Source: Halorussus halophilus (GTDB taxonomy: Archaea > Halobacteriota > Halobacteria > Halobacteriales > Haladaptataceae). From it: a stretch of DNA of 64,000 nt. This document shows, piece after piece, positions 50,113-59,485 of the stretch. The DNA lies in contig NZ_CP044523.1 of NCBI RefSeq assembly GCF_008831545.1, positions 682,001 through 746,000 of the forward strand, given 5' to 3'. The notes beneath the pieces were generated by a model. It saw only the letters and a list, made by a program, of their open reading frames with translations. It made no database searches and was not told the origin of the DNA. The position numbers and the translations under genes are program-made. How positions within the stretch are numbered: the stretch's first letter is position 1; each line of letters begins with the position of its first letter.

Positions 50113-51015
50113 TCAGTTTCCGCCGGTCGTCGGGTTCGTTGCCGCGGCGTTCGCGGTGGCAGCGGTCGTGGCGTTCGCTCCAGTGGCCGTCGCGTTCACT
50201 CCTTCGGTCGATTCGACCGTCCACTCCGACGCGACACCGGTCTTGACGACTGCGAGACCGACGGTGCCGTTTTGGACCGTGATGTCTGGCTGGGCACCGT
50301 TAGCCGCGGTCGAATTTGCTGAGTTGGTCGAGTTGGTCGAGTTGGTCGAATTTGCTGAGTTGGTCGAGTTGGTCGAGTTGGTCGAATTTGCTGAGTTGGT
50401 CGAGTTGGTCGAGTTGGTCGAGTTCGCCGCCGCAGTCGCGCGCTCACCAATCGTCGCGTTCTCTCGGAGGTCTGCCGCTTCGACGACGACCGTGTCGATG
50501 TCGATGCCCACGACGGTGTTGTTTCTCGTCGTGTGGCTCTCGATGACCCTGTCTTTGACCGTCGGGTTGATGAGGTCCGCGCCGGGGACGTTCAGCACGG
50601 ACTTGTTCCGGACGACGATACTCTCGGCGGTCACGTTCATCAGCCGCCCTTTCTCCACGAAGAAACGCCCGACTGAGACGTTCTGGAGGGTGACGTTCGT
50701 TTCCGTGGCGTTCGGCGTCGTCACGTTCTGAACGACCAACGTCTCGACGGTCGCGTTCTGAACCGTCGCGTTTCGGAGGAGCCACCGCTTGATGGTGGCG
50801 TTGTCCAGCGTGACCTTGTACTGCTGGGCGGTAGACGAGTGCGCAGTCGCCTCGGGGAGTGCGTCGGCAGAAGCGCCACCAGTGGCCGGTGCAGGACGGT
50901 GAACGGGGGAGTCCGAGCGTTGCTTCGGAGTTTCGGAGACTCCGACGACGGGAGCGACTCCGGCGAGCAGAAGTAGTGTCGAGAGGATGACCGTAGCGAG
51001 TACTCGTACCTTCAT
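50113..51015 (-). CDS. Secreted protein with sequon-rich repeat
   Basis: A 300-residue protein with an N-terminal signal (MKVRVLATVILSTLLLLAGV). The middle part has many Asn-x-Ser/Thr sequons in beta-type segments (NATIKRWLLRNATVQNATVE), like parallel beta-helix rungs. Residues about 197-232 are three copies of a 12-residue N-S-T-N-S-T-N-S-T-N-S-A unit, encoded by a 36-bp tandem repeat. A second low-complexity Thr/Asn/Ala tract ends it. It should be exported and heavily N-glycosylated. Function unknown. Confidence 0.8.
   Translation of the reverse strand: MKVRVLATVILSTLLLLAGVAPVVGVSETPKQRSDSPVHRPAPATGGASADALPEATAHSSTAQQYKVTLDNATIKRWLLRNATVQNATVETLVVQNVTTPNATETNVTLQNVSVGRFFVEKGRLMNVTAESIVVRNKSVLNVPGADLINPTVKDRVIESHTTRNNTVVGIDIDTVVVEAADLRENATIGERATAAANSTNSTNSTNSANSTNSTNSTNSANSTNSTNSTNSANSTAANGAQPDITVQNGTVGLAVVKTGVASEWTVESTEGVNATATGANATTAATANAAATNPTTGGN
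50318..50425 (-). repeat. 36-bp tandem repeat, three units
   Basis: Units 50318-50353, 50354-50389 and 50390-50425, the first two identical and the third differing at its last codons (GAGTTC for GAATTT). Each codes for NSTNSTNSTNSA. Within a unit a 9-bp step (GTCGAGTTG) also repeats. Such tracts can gain or lose units by slippage. Confidence 0.9.
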
Positions 51016-51145
51016 CTCTCTATCGGCTACTCCGACACCGAAAATAAACGAAAACGACCGTTCGGGCCGTTTTAGCGGAGTAATTCGACGTTTCGATGAC
51101 GGTATCCTGCGCTTATCTCGCGGCGGTGCCGAAGTTCGACTCCCG

Positions 51146-51607
51146 CTACTTCACGCTGATGTGGGCCGCGAGGTCGTCCCGGACGATGGTCTCGCAGTAC
51201 TCACAGCGCACGCCGTCGTCGAGTACGTCGAACTTCGTCTCGACAGGTTCGCCAGCGTTCGTGATGCAGTTGTGGTTCGGACACGAGAGGACGCCGACGA
51301 CGCGCTCGGGTCGTTCGAGATGCTGTTTCTCCGCGACTTCGTACTCCCGGATGATGTTGATGGTCGCCTCGGGCGCGATGAGCGACAACACGTCCACCTC
51401 GTCTTGACTCAGCTCTCTCCCCTCTACCTTCACGATGTCCTTGTGGCTCATCCGGTCGCTTGGGACGTTCATGCCGACGCTGACCGCCTCGCCTTCGGAA
51501 CCGTCGATGCCGAGGATAGCGAGGACGTTCAAGGCCTGGCCGCCGCGAATGTGGTCGATGACGGTGCCGTTGCGAATCTTGCTGACGCGCAGTTCGTGGT
51601 CGCTCAT
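51146..51607 (-). CDS. pyrI: Aspartate carbamoyltransferase regulatory subunit
   Basis: A 153-residue PyrI. N-terminal allosteric domain ([38 protein letters not shown]) and C-terminal zinc domain with four Cys (CPNHNCITN and CEYCETIV). It binds nucleotides and modulates PyrB in pyrimidine synthesis. Start overlaps the pyrB stop by 4 nt (ATGA). Confidence 0.95.
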   Translation of the reverse strand: MSDHELRVSKIRNGTVIDHIRGGQALNVLAILGIDGSEGEAVSVGMNVPSDRMSHKDIVKVEGRELSQDEVDVLSLIAPEATINIIREYEVAEKQHLERPERVVGVLSCPNHNCITNAGEPVETKFDVLDDGVRCEYCETIVRDDLAAHISVK

Positions 51608-52518
51608 TGGTCTTCCTCCAACATCTGGTCGAGCAGTGCCATCCGCACTGGGACGCCGTTGTGCGCCTGCTCGAAGTAGTTCGCGTACTCGGTGCCATCG
51701 ACTTCGGGCGCGATTTCGTCTACTCTGGGCAGCGGGTGCATCACCGTCAGGTCGTCTTTCGCGGCGTCGAGCGTTTCGAGGTCGATGCCGTACTCGCCCG
51801 CTATCTCCTGATACTCGTTCTCGTCGGGGAACCGCTCGCGCTGGATGCGCGTGACGTATAGCACGTCGAGCGACGGCAGGATTTCGTCTAGTTCCGTGTG
51901 CTCCCGAACCATCGCACCGGACTCGTGGAGGTCGTAGCGAACGCTCCGTGGCAGTTGCAGGCTCTCGGGGCTGATGAAGTGCTGCTGGGCGTCGAAGTTC
52001 GTCAGCGCGTGGGCCAGCGAATGGACGGTGCGACCGTATTTCAGGTCGCCCATGATGCCGACGTTCAGGTCGTCCAGTCCGGCGTTCTCCCGAATCGTGT
52101 AGAGGTCGAGCAAGGTCTGTGTCGGGTGATGGCCCGCGCCGTCGCCCGCGTTCAGCAGTGGCACGTCCACGAACTCGCTGACCATCTTCGCCGCGCCCTG
52201 ACTCGGGTGGCGAAGCACGAGCGCGTCGGCGTAGCCCTCCACGACGCGCATCGTGTCGGCCAGACTCTCGCCTTTCTTCACAGAGGAGGAATCGACCGGT
52301 CCCATGTCCACGGTCTCGCCGCCGAGTCGCTTGATGGCCGTCTCGAAACTCATCTTCGTGCGCGTGCTCGGCTCGAAGAACATGAGTCCGAGGACGGCGT
52401 CCTCGTGTCGGTCCCCGAACGCGCTCACGTCGGCGTCTATCTCGGCCGCGCGGTCCAGTACGGCCTCGATGTCCGCCCGTGAGAGCTGTTTCGCGGTGAT
52501 GAGGTGGTCCTCGCGCAT
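51604..52518 (-). CDS. pyrB: Aspartate carbamoyltransferase catalytic subunit
   Basis: A 304-residue PyrB. Carbamoyl-phosphate motif [52 protein letters not shown]. It makes N-carbamoyl-aspartate from carbamoyl phosphate and aspartate, the first committed step of pyrimidine synthesis. First gene of the pyrBI operon. Confidence 0.97.
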   Translation of the reverse strand: MREDHLITAKQLSRADIEAVLDRAAEIDADVSAFGDRHEDAVLGLMFFEPSTRTKMSFETAIKRLGGETVDMGPVDSSSVKKGESLADTMRVVEGYADALVLRHPSQGAAKMVSEFVDVPLLNAGDGAGHHPTQTLLDLYTIRENAGLDDLNVGIMGDLKYGRTVHSLAHALTNFDAQQHFISPESLQLPRSVRYDLHESGAMVREHTELDEILPSLDVLYVTRIQRERFPDENEYQEIAGEYGIDLETLDAAKDDLTVMHPLPRVDEIAPEVDGTEYANYFEQAHNGVPVRMALLDQMLEEDQ

Positions 52519-52909
52519 TGGTTGGTATGGGTATCGGAGCGGCCTTGAATCTCTCGGAGTGTGTTTCAGGGTGGTATTCTTGGTTATTTTTTGCTGTCGT
52601 TACATCCGCGAGCGGGGTCCCTAGAAGTTGGTCCTGTGATAGCTACGAATACGACGACGGGAATACCGTCGAGAATCCGACGAATCATCGAAAACGAAGT
52701 GAAGCTAGCTACTCCCGAAGCCGATGAGAAACCGCAACCGCACAGCACCGCGACAGCCACACACCTCCCCAGCCGATTCCTTCGTTCGTGCCCTTTGGGC
52801 ACTTCACTCCGTCATCCCTCTCGCGACTCGTCGGACCACAGGGGTCCGACGGCGCGCGCCGCAACTCAAAATTCGTGTCATGTATTCCTATAACTTAAGT
52901 GGCGCGTGG

Positions 52910-52932
52910 GGTCGCGGCCTCGTGCCGCGACC
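52910..52932. repeat. Perfect 8-bp hairpin
   Basis: GGTCGCGG / CCGCGACC with loop CCTCGTG, just after the A/T-rich TATA-like tract. Confidence 0.6.
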
Positions 52933-52963
52933 TGTGCGCGCGAGGGACGAGGATTGCAGGCCC

Positions 52964-52989
52964 GAAAGACGCGCCGTAGCGCGTCTTTC
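52964..52989. repeat. Perfect 11-bp hairpin, 4-base loop
   Basis: GAAAGACGCGC / GCGCGTCTTTC with loop CGTA. The same AAGACGCGC word recurs at 53156. Confidence 0.65.
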
Positions 52990-53152
52990 GTACTGAAACC
53001 CACAGTCGGTTGGGGAGGAACGCGAGGCGCGCGGGCGGTTACGCGAGCGAATGTGAGGGTGGCCTCGGCGGACGCGGTTTGTCCTCCGGTGGTGCGGAGA
53101 GTGGGCCTCGGATTGCGAGGGGCGTCTTGACGAACGGACGTGAGCCAAGGCT

Positions 53153-53175
53153 CGGAAGACGCGCTTTGTCTTCCG
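53153..53175. repeat. Perfect 8-bp hairpin
   Basis: CGGAAGAC / GTCTTCCG with a 7-base loop GCGCTTT. Confidence 0.55.
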
Positions 53176-53232
53176 GCGAAGCCGCGAGCGTGTGGCTGTC
53201 GCGGTGCTGTGCGGTCTCATAGGTTTCGTGTG

Positions 53233-53323
53233 AGCAGGAAGCCTCGTTCGACAGAATCTCTACTGCTGTGTGGCTTGCGTAGAACGCTCCACTCGACAGA
53301 ATTCTCGAACTCGGTTTCCTGCT
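53233..53323. repeat. Imperfect inverted repeat with internal direct repeat
   Basis: AGCAGGAA (53233-53240) and TTCCTGCT (53316-53323) are complementary, and pairing continues with interruptions into the flanks (CTCGTTCGA/TCGAACTCGG). TCGACAGAAT occurs twice (53248-53257, 53293-53302). About 34 bp before the glpC end. Confidence 0.45.
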
Positions 53324-53356
53324 GACGCCGCAGAAATCATCAAATTCGACGATACC

Positions 53357-54679
53357 CTACTCGACCAAAGCCGCTTCAAGCACCTCTAGGGGATGCCGGA
53401 TTTCGTAGCCGGTGCCGTGTTCCATCTGCATGGCGCAGGTCGGACACTCCGTCATCCCGACCTCTCCCTCAGCTTCTTCCATGTGGTCGAACATCTCCGC
53501 GCCGATTTGCATGGAGGCGTCGTACTTCTCCTCTTTCCAGCCGTAGGTGCCGGAAATCCCCGAACACGAGGGGCCGACGTCCTCCGCAGTTGCCCCGTCA
53601 AGCGACTCGAACAACTCTACAGGCTGACCCGCCAGCCCTTGATTCCGAGCGTGGCAGGGCGCGTGGTACGCGAAGTTCCCTGCCTCAACCTCGCCCGCTT
53701 CCAGCGCGGCCTCCAAGTCTTCGTGCAGTCGCAGATACTCCAGTGCCTCGTAGGTGTGGGCCGCCACGCTGGCAGTCCCGTCGAAACTGAACAGTTCGGG
53801 GTACTCCTGCCGGAGACTCATCGAGCAGGAGGTACAGGAAGCAATCACGTCGTAGCCCTCTTCGATGAGTCCCGAGAAGTTCTCGACGTTGATGCCCGCC
53901 GCGCGCTTGGCGTCCTCCAACATTCCGTTGGCGAACATCGGCGTACCCGAACACCGCTGTTTCGGCACCACGACTTCGTAGCCGAACGACTCGAAGACCC
54001 GGACCATCGCCTTGCCGACCTTGGGAGTGTTGTAATTCGAGTAGCACCCGTGGAAGTAGGCGACGCGCTTGTCTTCTGACCGCACTTTTGGCCCTCCACG
54101 ATCCGACCACCATTCCCGAAACGTCTCCTCCGCGAAGTCGGGGAACTCCCGCTCGGAGGTGATTCCCAAGACTTTCTCGTTGAACAGTTTCGTGACTCCC
54201 AACCCCATCACGAAGTTCGTCAGTCGCGGGACTTTGCTCCCCAGTTCGGCCATCGTGCGGTAGTTCGCCAAAATCCGGTTGCGAATGTACTCTTGAGACA
54301 GTTTCTCCATCTGTGACTCGACGTACTCCCCGCGGGCGGTGTTGTGCATCTGCGAGAGCGGCACGTCCGAGGGGCAAGCGTCGTCACAGCGCATGCAGTT
54401 CGAACAGGACATGACCGAGTCGTCGATGTCGTGGTCCTCTTTTCGCTTGAGTCGCCACTGTTCCGGCCCCTGAAATTTCGGTCCGGGGAACTCGTCGTCT
54501 ACCTGCGCGACCGGGCAGTTCGTGTCGCAGGTAGAACACTTGTAGCAGTCGTCTGACCCCGGTCGGAGGTCCATCTCCTCGCTCTCGGGGAACACCTGTA
54601 CCGGTTCGAACTCGTCGTTCTCGACGGCTTCTTCCTCTCGAACAGTATTCTCGTCGTTCGAATCCTCTATTTCACTCAT
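53357..54679 (-). CDS. glpC: Anaerobic-type glycerol-3-phosphate dehydrogenase subunit C
   Basis: A 440-residue protein. Acidic N-terminus, then two 4Fe-4S motifs (CYKCSTCDTNCP and CSNCMRCDDACP), then two Cys-rich CCG-like domains with AYFHGCYSNYNTP...RCSGTPMF and SCTSCSMSL, AYHAPCHARNQG, CPTCAMQM. This is the membrane-associated electron-transfer subunit that links GlpA/B to quinone. Third gene of the glpABC operon. Confidence 0.93.
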   Translation of the reverse strand: MSEIEDSNDENTVREEEAVENDEFEPVQVFPESEEMDLRPGSDDCYKCSTCDTNCPVAQVDDEFPGPKFQGPEQWRLKRKEDHDIDDSVMSCSNCMRCDDACPSDVPLSQMHNTARGEYVESQMEKLSQEYIRNRILANYRTMAELGSKVPRLTNFVMGLGVTKLFNEKVLGITSEREFPDFAEETFREWWSDRGGPKVRSEDKRVAYFHGCYSNYNTPKVGKAMVRVFESFGYEVVVPKQRCSGTPMFANGMLEDAKRAAGINVENFSGLIEEGYDVIASCTSCSMSLRQEYPELFSFDGTASVAAHTYEALEYLRLHEDLEAALEAGEVEAGNFAYHAPCHARNQGLAGQPVELFESLDGATAEDVGPSCSGISGTYGWKEEKYDASMQIGAEMFDHMEEAEGEVGMTECPTCAMQMEHGTGYEIRHPLEVLEAALVE

Positions 54680-56013
54680 TCGGATACCTCCCGTGCCGCG
54701 GCCAGTCCGGCGGCGCGTCCCGTCGCCAGCGAGACGCCAGCCCCGGATTTCGTCGCGGCGAAGTCGAAGCCCCCGAGGACCGCCCCGGCGGCGCGTAGGT
54801 TCGAAAAGTCGCTCTCTCCACCAGCGTCCAGCACTCGCATGTCGTCGTCGGTCTCCACCCCGAAACGGGCGAATGGATGTTCTCCGAAAGCCTCGGCGGC
54901 GAACCAGTCGTAGCGGTCGTCTGGATGAGGGACGTAGCAGTCGAAAATCGGCTCCCGAACTCCCGAACGATTCGAGTCGATGCCCTTCCCGACGAGACCA
55001 CCCGTCGCCAACACGAACTGCTCGGCGTGGAACGGAATCGCCGCGCCGTTTCGCTCGACTCGTACGGCCGCGATTCGGTCACCGTCGTCGTCCGTGCCAC
55101 CTGCAGTCTCGTAGCCGACGACCGGATTGCCAGTGGTCATCCGAACGCCAGCCTCCCGACAGGCCCCCAGTAGCTTGCCCTCCAAGCGCATCCCCGGCAG
55201 ACTCGGCGGTCCCATCGGCACCTCGAAGACGGCCGCGCCGAGTTCCGATTCGAGCGACGCTCGGACTTCCGCCGGGTCGTGTTGGCCCAGAAGGGCGGGG
55301 AAGCCGACGCGCTCGGCACCGTCGAGGTGGGGCTTTACGACCTCCGCAAGTGCTTGGCGTGCGGGAAGCGACTCGGCGTATCCCGCGCTCCCGGTCTCTT
55401 CGCGCACCTCGACGCGCTCGTCCGAATCGAGCGCGTCCGCGAGTCTGGTCAGCTTCGCGTCTGCTCGGAAGTCGCCGGGGAACCGAACAGTCGCTCCGCG
55501 CACGTCGAACGGGACTCCGGACGATTCGAGATGCGAAGCCACCAGCGGCGCGTCGAAGTCTACGACCGTCTCGAAACCGACTAGTAGGGCTTCGCGGGTA
55601 TCGCTCGTCAGTCCGGCCGCCGCGCTGGCGGGGTAGCGCGCGGTTGGCTTCACCTCCCCGCCGTGGGTCGCCAGCAAGGCGTTTCGGTCGGTGTGACTTC
55701 CCTGATAGGCGTCGCCGACTACCTCGTCGAACAACGCGAGTGCGTCTCGGACGCCCGATTCGCCGACCTTGCTGTAGGGATGTGACTCCGGAAGGTCCGA
55801 AATCGCCTCGAAGGGGTCCACTATCGGGGCAGTCGCTTCTGCGGCCGATTCGGGGCGATACCCCAGCACGTCCACCAGTCCGCTCGCGCTTCGGAGCGTC
55901 GAGTCCTTGTGCGAGAGCAGGCGGACCTGCGCGCCAGCACGGGCCGCCGAAAGTGCCGTGGTCAATCCCGCGAGGCCACCGCCGACGACCGTCACGTCGT
56001 CTTCAATCGCCAC
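54676..56013 (-). CDS. glpB: Anaerobic-type glycerol-3-phosphate dehydrogenase subunit B
   Basis: A 445-residue flavoprotein. FAD-binding start [21 protein letters not shown], then SGLVDVLGY and [15 protein letters not shown], and a C-terminal [20 protein letters not shown] motif, all typical of GlpB. It acts with GlpA and GlpC. It overlaps glpA by 11 nt and glpC by 4 nt, so the operon is tightly coupled. Confidence 0.92.
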   Translation of the reverse strand: MAIEDDVTVVGGGLAGLTTALSAARAGAQVRLLSHKDSTLRSASGLVDVLGYRPESAAEATAPIVDPFEAISDLPESHPYSKVGESGVRDALALFDEVVGDAYQGSHTDRNALLATHGGEVKPTARYPASAAAGLTSDTREALLVGFETVVDFDAPLVASHLESSGVPFDVRGATVRFPGDFRADAKLTRLADALDSDERVEVREETGSAGYAESLPARQALAEVVKPHLDGAERVGFPALLGQHDPAEVRASLESELGAAVFEVPMGPPSLPGMRLEGKLLGACREAGVRMTTGNPVVGYETAGGTDDDGDRIAAVRVERNGAAIPFHAEQFVLATGGLVGKGIDSNRSGVREPIFDCYVPHPDDRYDWFAAEAFGEHPFARFGVETDDDMRVLDAGGESDFSNLRAAGAVLGGFDFAATKSGAGVSLATGRAAGLAAAREVSE

Positions 56014-57721
56014 GCTCGCCCCTCTCGTCGGCTACGGGTTCCGGAATCTCTGTCTCGACACCGGAGTCGAACGCCGCGAAGTCAGTGTCCTCCCCCTTCA
56101 GAGGGCGGTCGCGGTTCATCGTCGTCGCGTGGAGCGCGTAGTTCAGCGCGGCCTGCGAGAGCTGTTCGCCCCAAAGGGCGTGACGCTCGCCCTTCCAGCG
56201 TTCTTCGAACAGTTCGTCCAGCGCGTCGTACGCTTGGGACTCGTCGTACTCGGGAAAGAGTTCGTTCGCCATCCGGTGACAGCAGAAGCCGCCCTGACAG
56301 TTGCCCATGGAGGCGCGCGTTCGAATGCGGACGGCGTTCAGGTCCGTCCCAGACTGGTCGATGGCGTCCCGAACTTCGGCGCGGGTCACGGCTTCGCAGT
56401 CACAGAGGACGGGATTCGGTTCGCCCGTCTTCAGCACGTCGTCGGCGCGACTGCCGAGTCGCTGGACGCTTCGGCGGCCGACTGGCGAGCGCAGACCGAA
56501 TTCGTCCATGTAGTCCCGGAGGACGGAGAAGTCCTCGCTCCCCGGCAGTGGTTCGTCGGCAGTTTGGCACTCCGCTGATACGCCCAACTGCTCGCAGACG
56601 TGGTCGGAAATCTCCTCTGCCATCATTCGGTAGGTGGTGAACTTCCCCCCGACGATGCTGGTGAAGCTACTGAGGCCGTCGCGCTCCTCGTGGTCCAACA
56701 GGAAGTAGTCCCGCGTGATGTCCGTCGGGTCCGTCGTGCCGGTGCCCGGTGGTTCGTACAGCGGTCGCACGCCCCAGAAGGAGCGAACTGTCCGAGCCTC
56801 TTGCAGAATCGGGACCAACTTCGACAGTTGGTCTATCATCATATCCACTTCCCACTGTTCCTCAGGGTAGTCCTCAGGGTCCGAGACTTCCTCGTCAGTC
56901 GTGCCCAGAATCGCGGTCGTCTCGTGGGGCACCACGATGTCGGCGTCGCCTTTCGGCCGACAGTGGTTGATGACCGTATCGACCTGCCGACAGTTCATCA
57001 CGACCATCACGCCCTTCGAGGGGCGAACTTCCACGTCAACGCCCGCCATCTCGCCGATTTGTCCGGCCCACGCGCCCGTCGCGTTGACGACGTACTCCGC
57101 AGTTATCTTCTCCGTCTCACCTGCACGTCCGTGTTCGTGCTTGCCCGGCCCGGAGTCGTGGCGGACTTCGAGACCACGGACTTCGTCGTCCGACTCGTCC
57201 AGAAGCACGTCAGTCACCTCGGTGTGCGTCTCGATGCGCGCGCCGTGTTCCTGCGCGCTGGCGGCGTTCGCCACGCACAGTCGGAACGGGTCGATAGCCC
57301 CGTCCGGCACCCGAATCGAGCGTTTCACGTCCTTGCTGAGATACGGTTCCTCCTCGCGGGCCTCTTCGGCAGTGAGTACGTCCGCGGGGATGCCACACTC
57401 TCGACAGCCCTTCAACTTCTCCTCGAAGTACTCGTCGTCGTCGCCCTCCAACTGGACGAACTGACCACCGGTCATCTCGACGCAGTGGCTGGCGATGTCC
57501 CGGAGGACCCGGTTCTCTTCGATGCACTCGCTCGCACTCGGTTGGTCGGAGACGGCGTATCGAGCGCCGCTGTGGAGCAAGCCGTGCATTCGGCCGGTCG
57601 TCCCGTTCGTCAGGTTTCCCTTCTCGACGAGGGTCACGTCCACCCCTCGCATGGCGAGGTCGCGGGCGATGCCACACCCTGTCGAACCACCCCCGACGAC
57701 GAGGACTTCCGCGTCGGTCAT
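56003..57721 (-). CDS. glpA: Glycerol-3-phosphate dehydrogenase subunit A
   Basis: ATG 57721 ([20 protein letters not shown]), 572 residues. FAD motif [34 protein letters not shown] (active-site region); [14 protein letters not shown]; a C-terminal BFD-like 2Fe-2S domain ([27 protein letters not shown]). It oxidises glycerol-3-phosphate to dihydroxyacetone phosphate. First gene of the operon, divergent from glpK. Confidence 0.95.
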   Translation of the reverse strand: MTDAEVLVVGGGSTGCGIARDLAMRGVDVTLVEKGNLTNGTTGRMHGLLHSGARYAVSDQPSASECIEENRVLRDIASHCVEMTGGQFVQLEGDDDEYFEEKLKGCRECGIPADVLTAEEAREEEPYLSKDVKRSIRVPDGAIDPFRLCVANAASAQEHGARIETHTEVTDVLLDESDDEVRGLEVRHDSGPGKHEHGRAGETEKITAEYVVNATGAWAGQIGEMAGVDVEVRPSKGVMVVMNCRQVDTVINHCRPKGDADIVVPHETTAILGTTDEEVSDPEDYPEEQWEVDMMIDQLSKLVPILQEARTVRSFWGVRPLYEPPGTGTTDPTDITRDYFLLDHEERDGLSSFTSIVGGKFTTYRMMAEEISDHVCEQLGVSAECQTADEPLPGSEDFSVLRDYMDEFGLRSPVGRRSVQRLGSRADDVLKTGEPNPVLCDCEAVTRAEVRDAIDQSGTDLNAVRIRTRASMGNCQGGFCCHRMANELFPEYDESQAYDALDELFEERWKGERHALWGEQLSQAALNYALHATTMNRDRPLKGEDTDFAAFDSGVETEIPEPVADERGERGD

Positions 57722-57824
57722 TCGGTCGAGTATTGGACGGTGCAGACTTGAGTGTACCGCTGGCGTCAACAAATCGAGCGAAAACCGACAGAAACACTTC
57801 TCTTTCACTAATTATTTGTCATCA

Positions 57825-57836
57825 ATTGTTTACAAT
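57825..57836. promoter_or_regulatory. 12-bp palindrome between glpA and glpK
   Basis: ATTGT-TT-ACAAT, a perfect inverted repeat in the middle of the divergent glpA-glpK space, with A/T-rich flanks and TTTTATG (57846-57852) as a possible TATA box for glpK. A regulator controlling both operons could bind here; this is inferred from position. Confidence 0.45.
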
Positions 57837-57937
57837 GGCGAGAAGTTTTATGCTCGGTCACTCTATGTTTATTGGTAACATGATTGTCCGAGCGACGCGC
57901 TCGTCGGTGGCAATCGACCCTCAAAGAGGTAGACAAG

Positions 57938-59485
57938 ATGTCAACAGGAACGCAGTACGTCGGTGCTATCGACCAAGGAACCACAGGGACCCGATTCATG
58001 GTCTTCGACCACGATGGCAGCGTCGTCGCCAATGCGTACGAAACCCACGAACAGATGTACCCCGAACCTGGCTGGGTCGAACACGACCCACTCGAAATTT
58101 GGGAGAACACCAAATCTGTCATCCAATCGTCACTCGCGGAAGCGGGCATCGGTGCGGACCAACTGGCCGCAATCGGCGTCACGAACCAGCGCGAGACGAC
58201 TCTGTTCTGGGACGCCGAGACCGGGAAGCCGATTCACAATGCAATCGTCTGGCAGGACCGCCGGACGACCGACCGCGTCGAGCAACTCGAAGCAGACGGG
58301 AAGGTAGCCGATATCCGGAAGAAGACGGGTCTCGAAGCGGACGCCTACTTCTCGGCGACGAAAGCCGAATGGTTGCTGGAGAACGCAGAACCCATCAAGA
58401 CTCAGCGCGCGCGTCCCGCAGACCTCAAAGAGCGCGCCGCAGACGGTGAAATCTTGTTCGGGACCATCGACTCGTGGGTCGTATTCAACCTGACGGGCAA
58501 CCACGTAACCGACGTTACCAACGCTTCTCGGACGATGCTGTTCGACATCCACGAGATGGACTGGGACGACGAACTCCTCGCAGAGTTCAACGTGCCAGAA
58601 GGGTGTTTGCCGGAAGTTCGACCGTCGAGCGACGAGAACTACTACGGCACCACGGACGACGAAGGGTTCCTCGGCGCAGAGATACCAGTCGCTGGCGCGC
58701 TCGGCGACCAGCAGGCCGCGCTGTTCGGCCAAACTTGTTTCGACGCCGGAGACGCCAAGAACACCTACGGGACGGGGAGCTTCTTCTTGATGAACACCGG
58801 CAACGAGGCGGTCGATAGCGAGCACGGCCTGCTCACGACCGTTGGCTTCCAACGGTCCGGGGAATCGGTGCAGTACGCACTGGAAGGATCCATCTTCGTC
58901 ACCGGCGCGGCAATCGAGTGGCTCGAAGACATGACGCTCATCGAGGACGCCTCCGAGACGGAGCAACTCGCCCGGAGCGTCGATTCGACGGATGGCGTCT
59001 ACGTCGTCCCCGCGTTCACCGGTCTCGGGGCACCCCACTGGGACCAGCGCGCTCGCGGCACAATAGTCGGCATGACCAGAGGAACCCGGCGCGAACACGT
59101 CGTGCGTGCGACGCTCGAATCCATCGCCTACCAGACTCGCGACGTGGCCGAAGCGATGATTGCCGACAGTGGCATCGAAATCGAGAGCCTGAAAGTAGAC
59201 GGCGGCGCGGTCAAGAACAACTTCCTCTGTCAACTGCAATCGGACATCATCGGTACGGAAATCGCCCGACCCGAGGTTGACGAGACGACTGCACTCGGCT
59301 CTGCCTACGCCGCTGGCCTCGCAGTCGGCTACTGGGACGACCCCGAAGAACTCCGAGAGAACTGGCGAGTCGATAGGGAGTTCGAACCGGAGATGGACGC
59401 TAGTGACGCCAACGCGATGTACAACCGCTGGGACGACGCAGTTGAACGGTCGCGTGACTGGGCAAGCGACGAGGACGACAGCTAA
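57938..59485 (+). CDS. glpK: Glycerol kinase
   Basis: ATG 57938 (MSTGTQYVGAIDQGTTGTRF), 515 residues, standard for GlpK. Motifs: DQGTTGTRF (phosphate binding), ITNQRETTLFWD-like VTNQRETTLFWDAETGKPI, WQDRRT, GTIDSWVVFNLTG, ALGDQQAALFGQ, GTGSFFLMNTG, VVPAFTGLGAPHWDQRARGT, and GGAVKNNFLCQLQSDI. It makes glycerol-3-phosphate for GlpABC. Halophilic archaea feed on glycerol from Dunaliella. Its stop shares one base with the next start. Confidence 0.97.
   Translation: MSTGTQYVGAIDQGTTGTRFMVFDHDGSVVANAYETHEQMYPEPGWVEHDPLEIWENTKSVIQSSLAEAGIGADQLAAIGVTNQRETTLFWDAETGKPIHNAIVWQDRRTTDRVEQLEADGKVADIRKKTGLEADAYFSATKAEWLLENAEPIKTQRARPADLKERAADGEILFGTIDSWVVFNLTGNHVTDVTNASRTMLFDIHEMDWDDELLAEFNVPEGCLPEVRPSSDENYYGTTDDEGFLGAEIPVAGALGDQQAALFGQTCFDAGDAKNTYGTGSFFLMNTGNEAVDSEHGLLTTVGFQRSGESVQYALEGSIFVTGAAIEWLEDMTLIEDASETEQLARSVDSTDGVYVVPAFTGLGAPHWDQRARGTIVGMTRGTRREHVVRATLESIAYQTRDVAEAMIADSGIEIESLKVDGGAVKNNFLCQLQSDIIGTEIARPEVDETTALGSAYAAGLAVGYWDDPEELRENWRVDREFEPEMDASDANAMYNRWDDAVERSRDWASDEDDS

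Larger units (their letters stand above)
52519..53356. other. No gene; hairpin-rich, possible structured RNA
   Basis: No frame is convincing. After an A/T-rich TATTCCTATAACTTAAGT (about 52881-52900) the sequence turns very GC-rich. It holds three perfect hairpins (52910-52932, 52964-52989, 53153-53175) and a longer imperfect inverted repeat (53233-53323). Confidence 0.45.

Noticed and set aside
50318-50425. CRISPR array
   Set aside because: Units are directly adjacent without unique spacers and lie in frame inside a secreted protein gene.
52900-53330. RNase P RNA or SRP (7S) RNA
   Set aside because: I could not find the conserved GAGGAAAGUC/ACAGA boxes of RNase P or the SRP helix-8 motif. 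The region remains only a candidate structured RNA.
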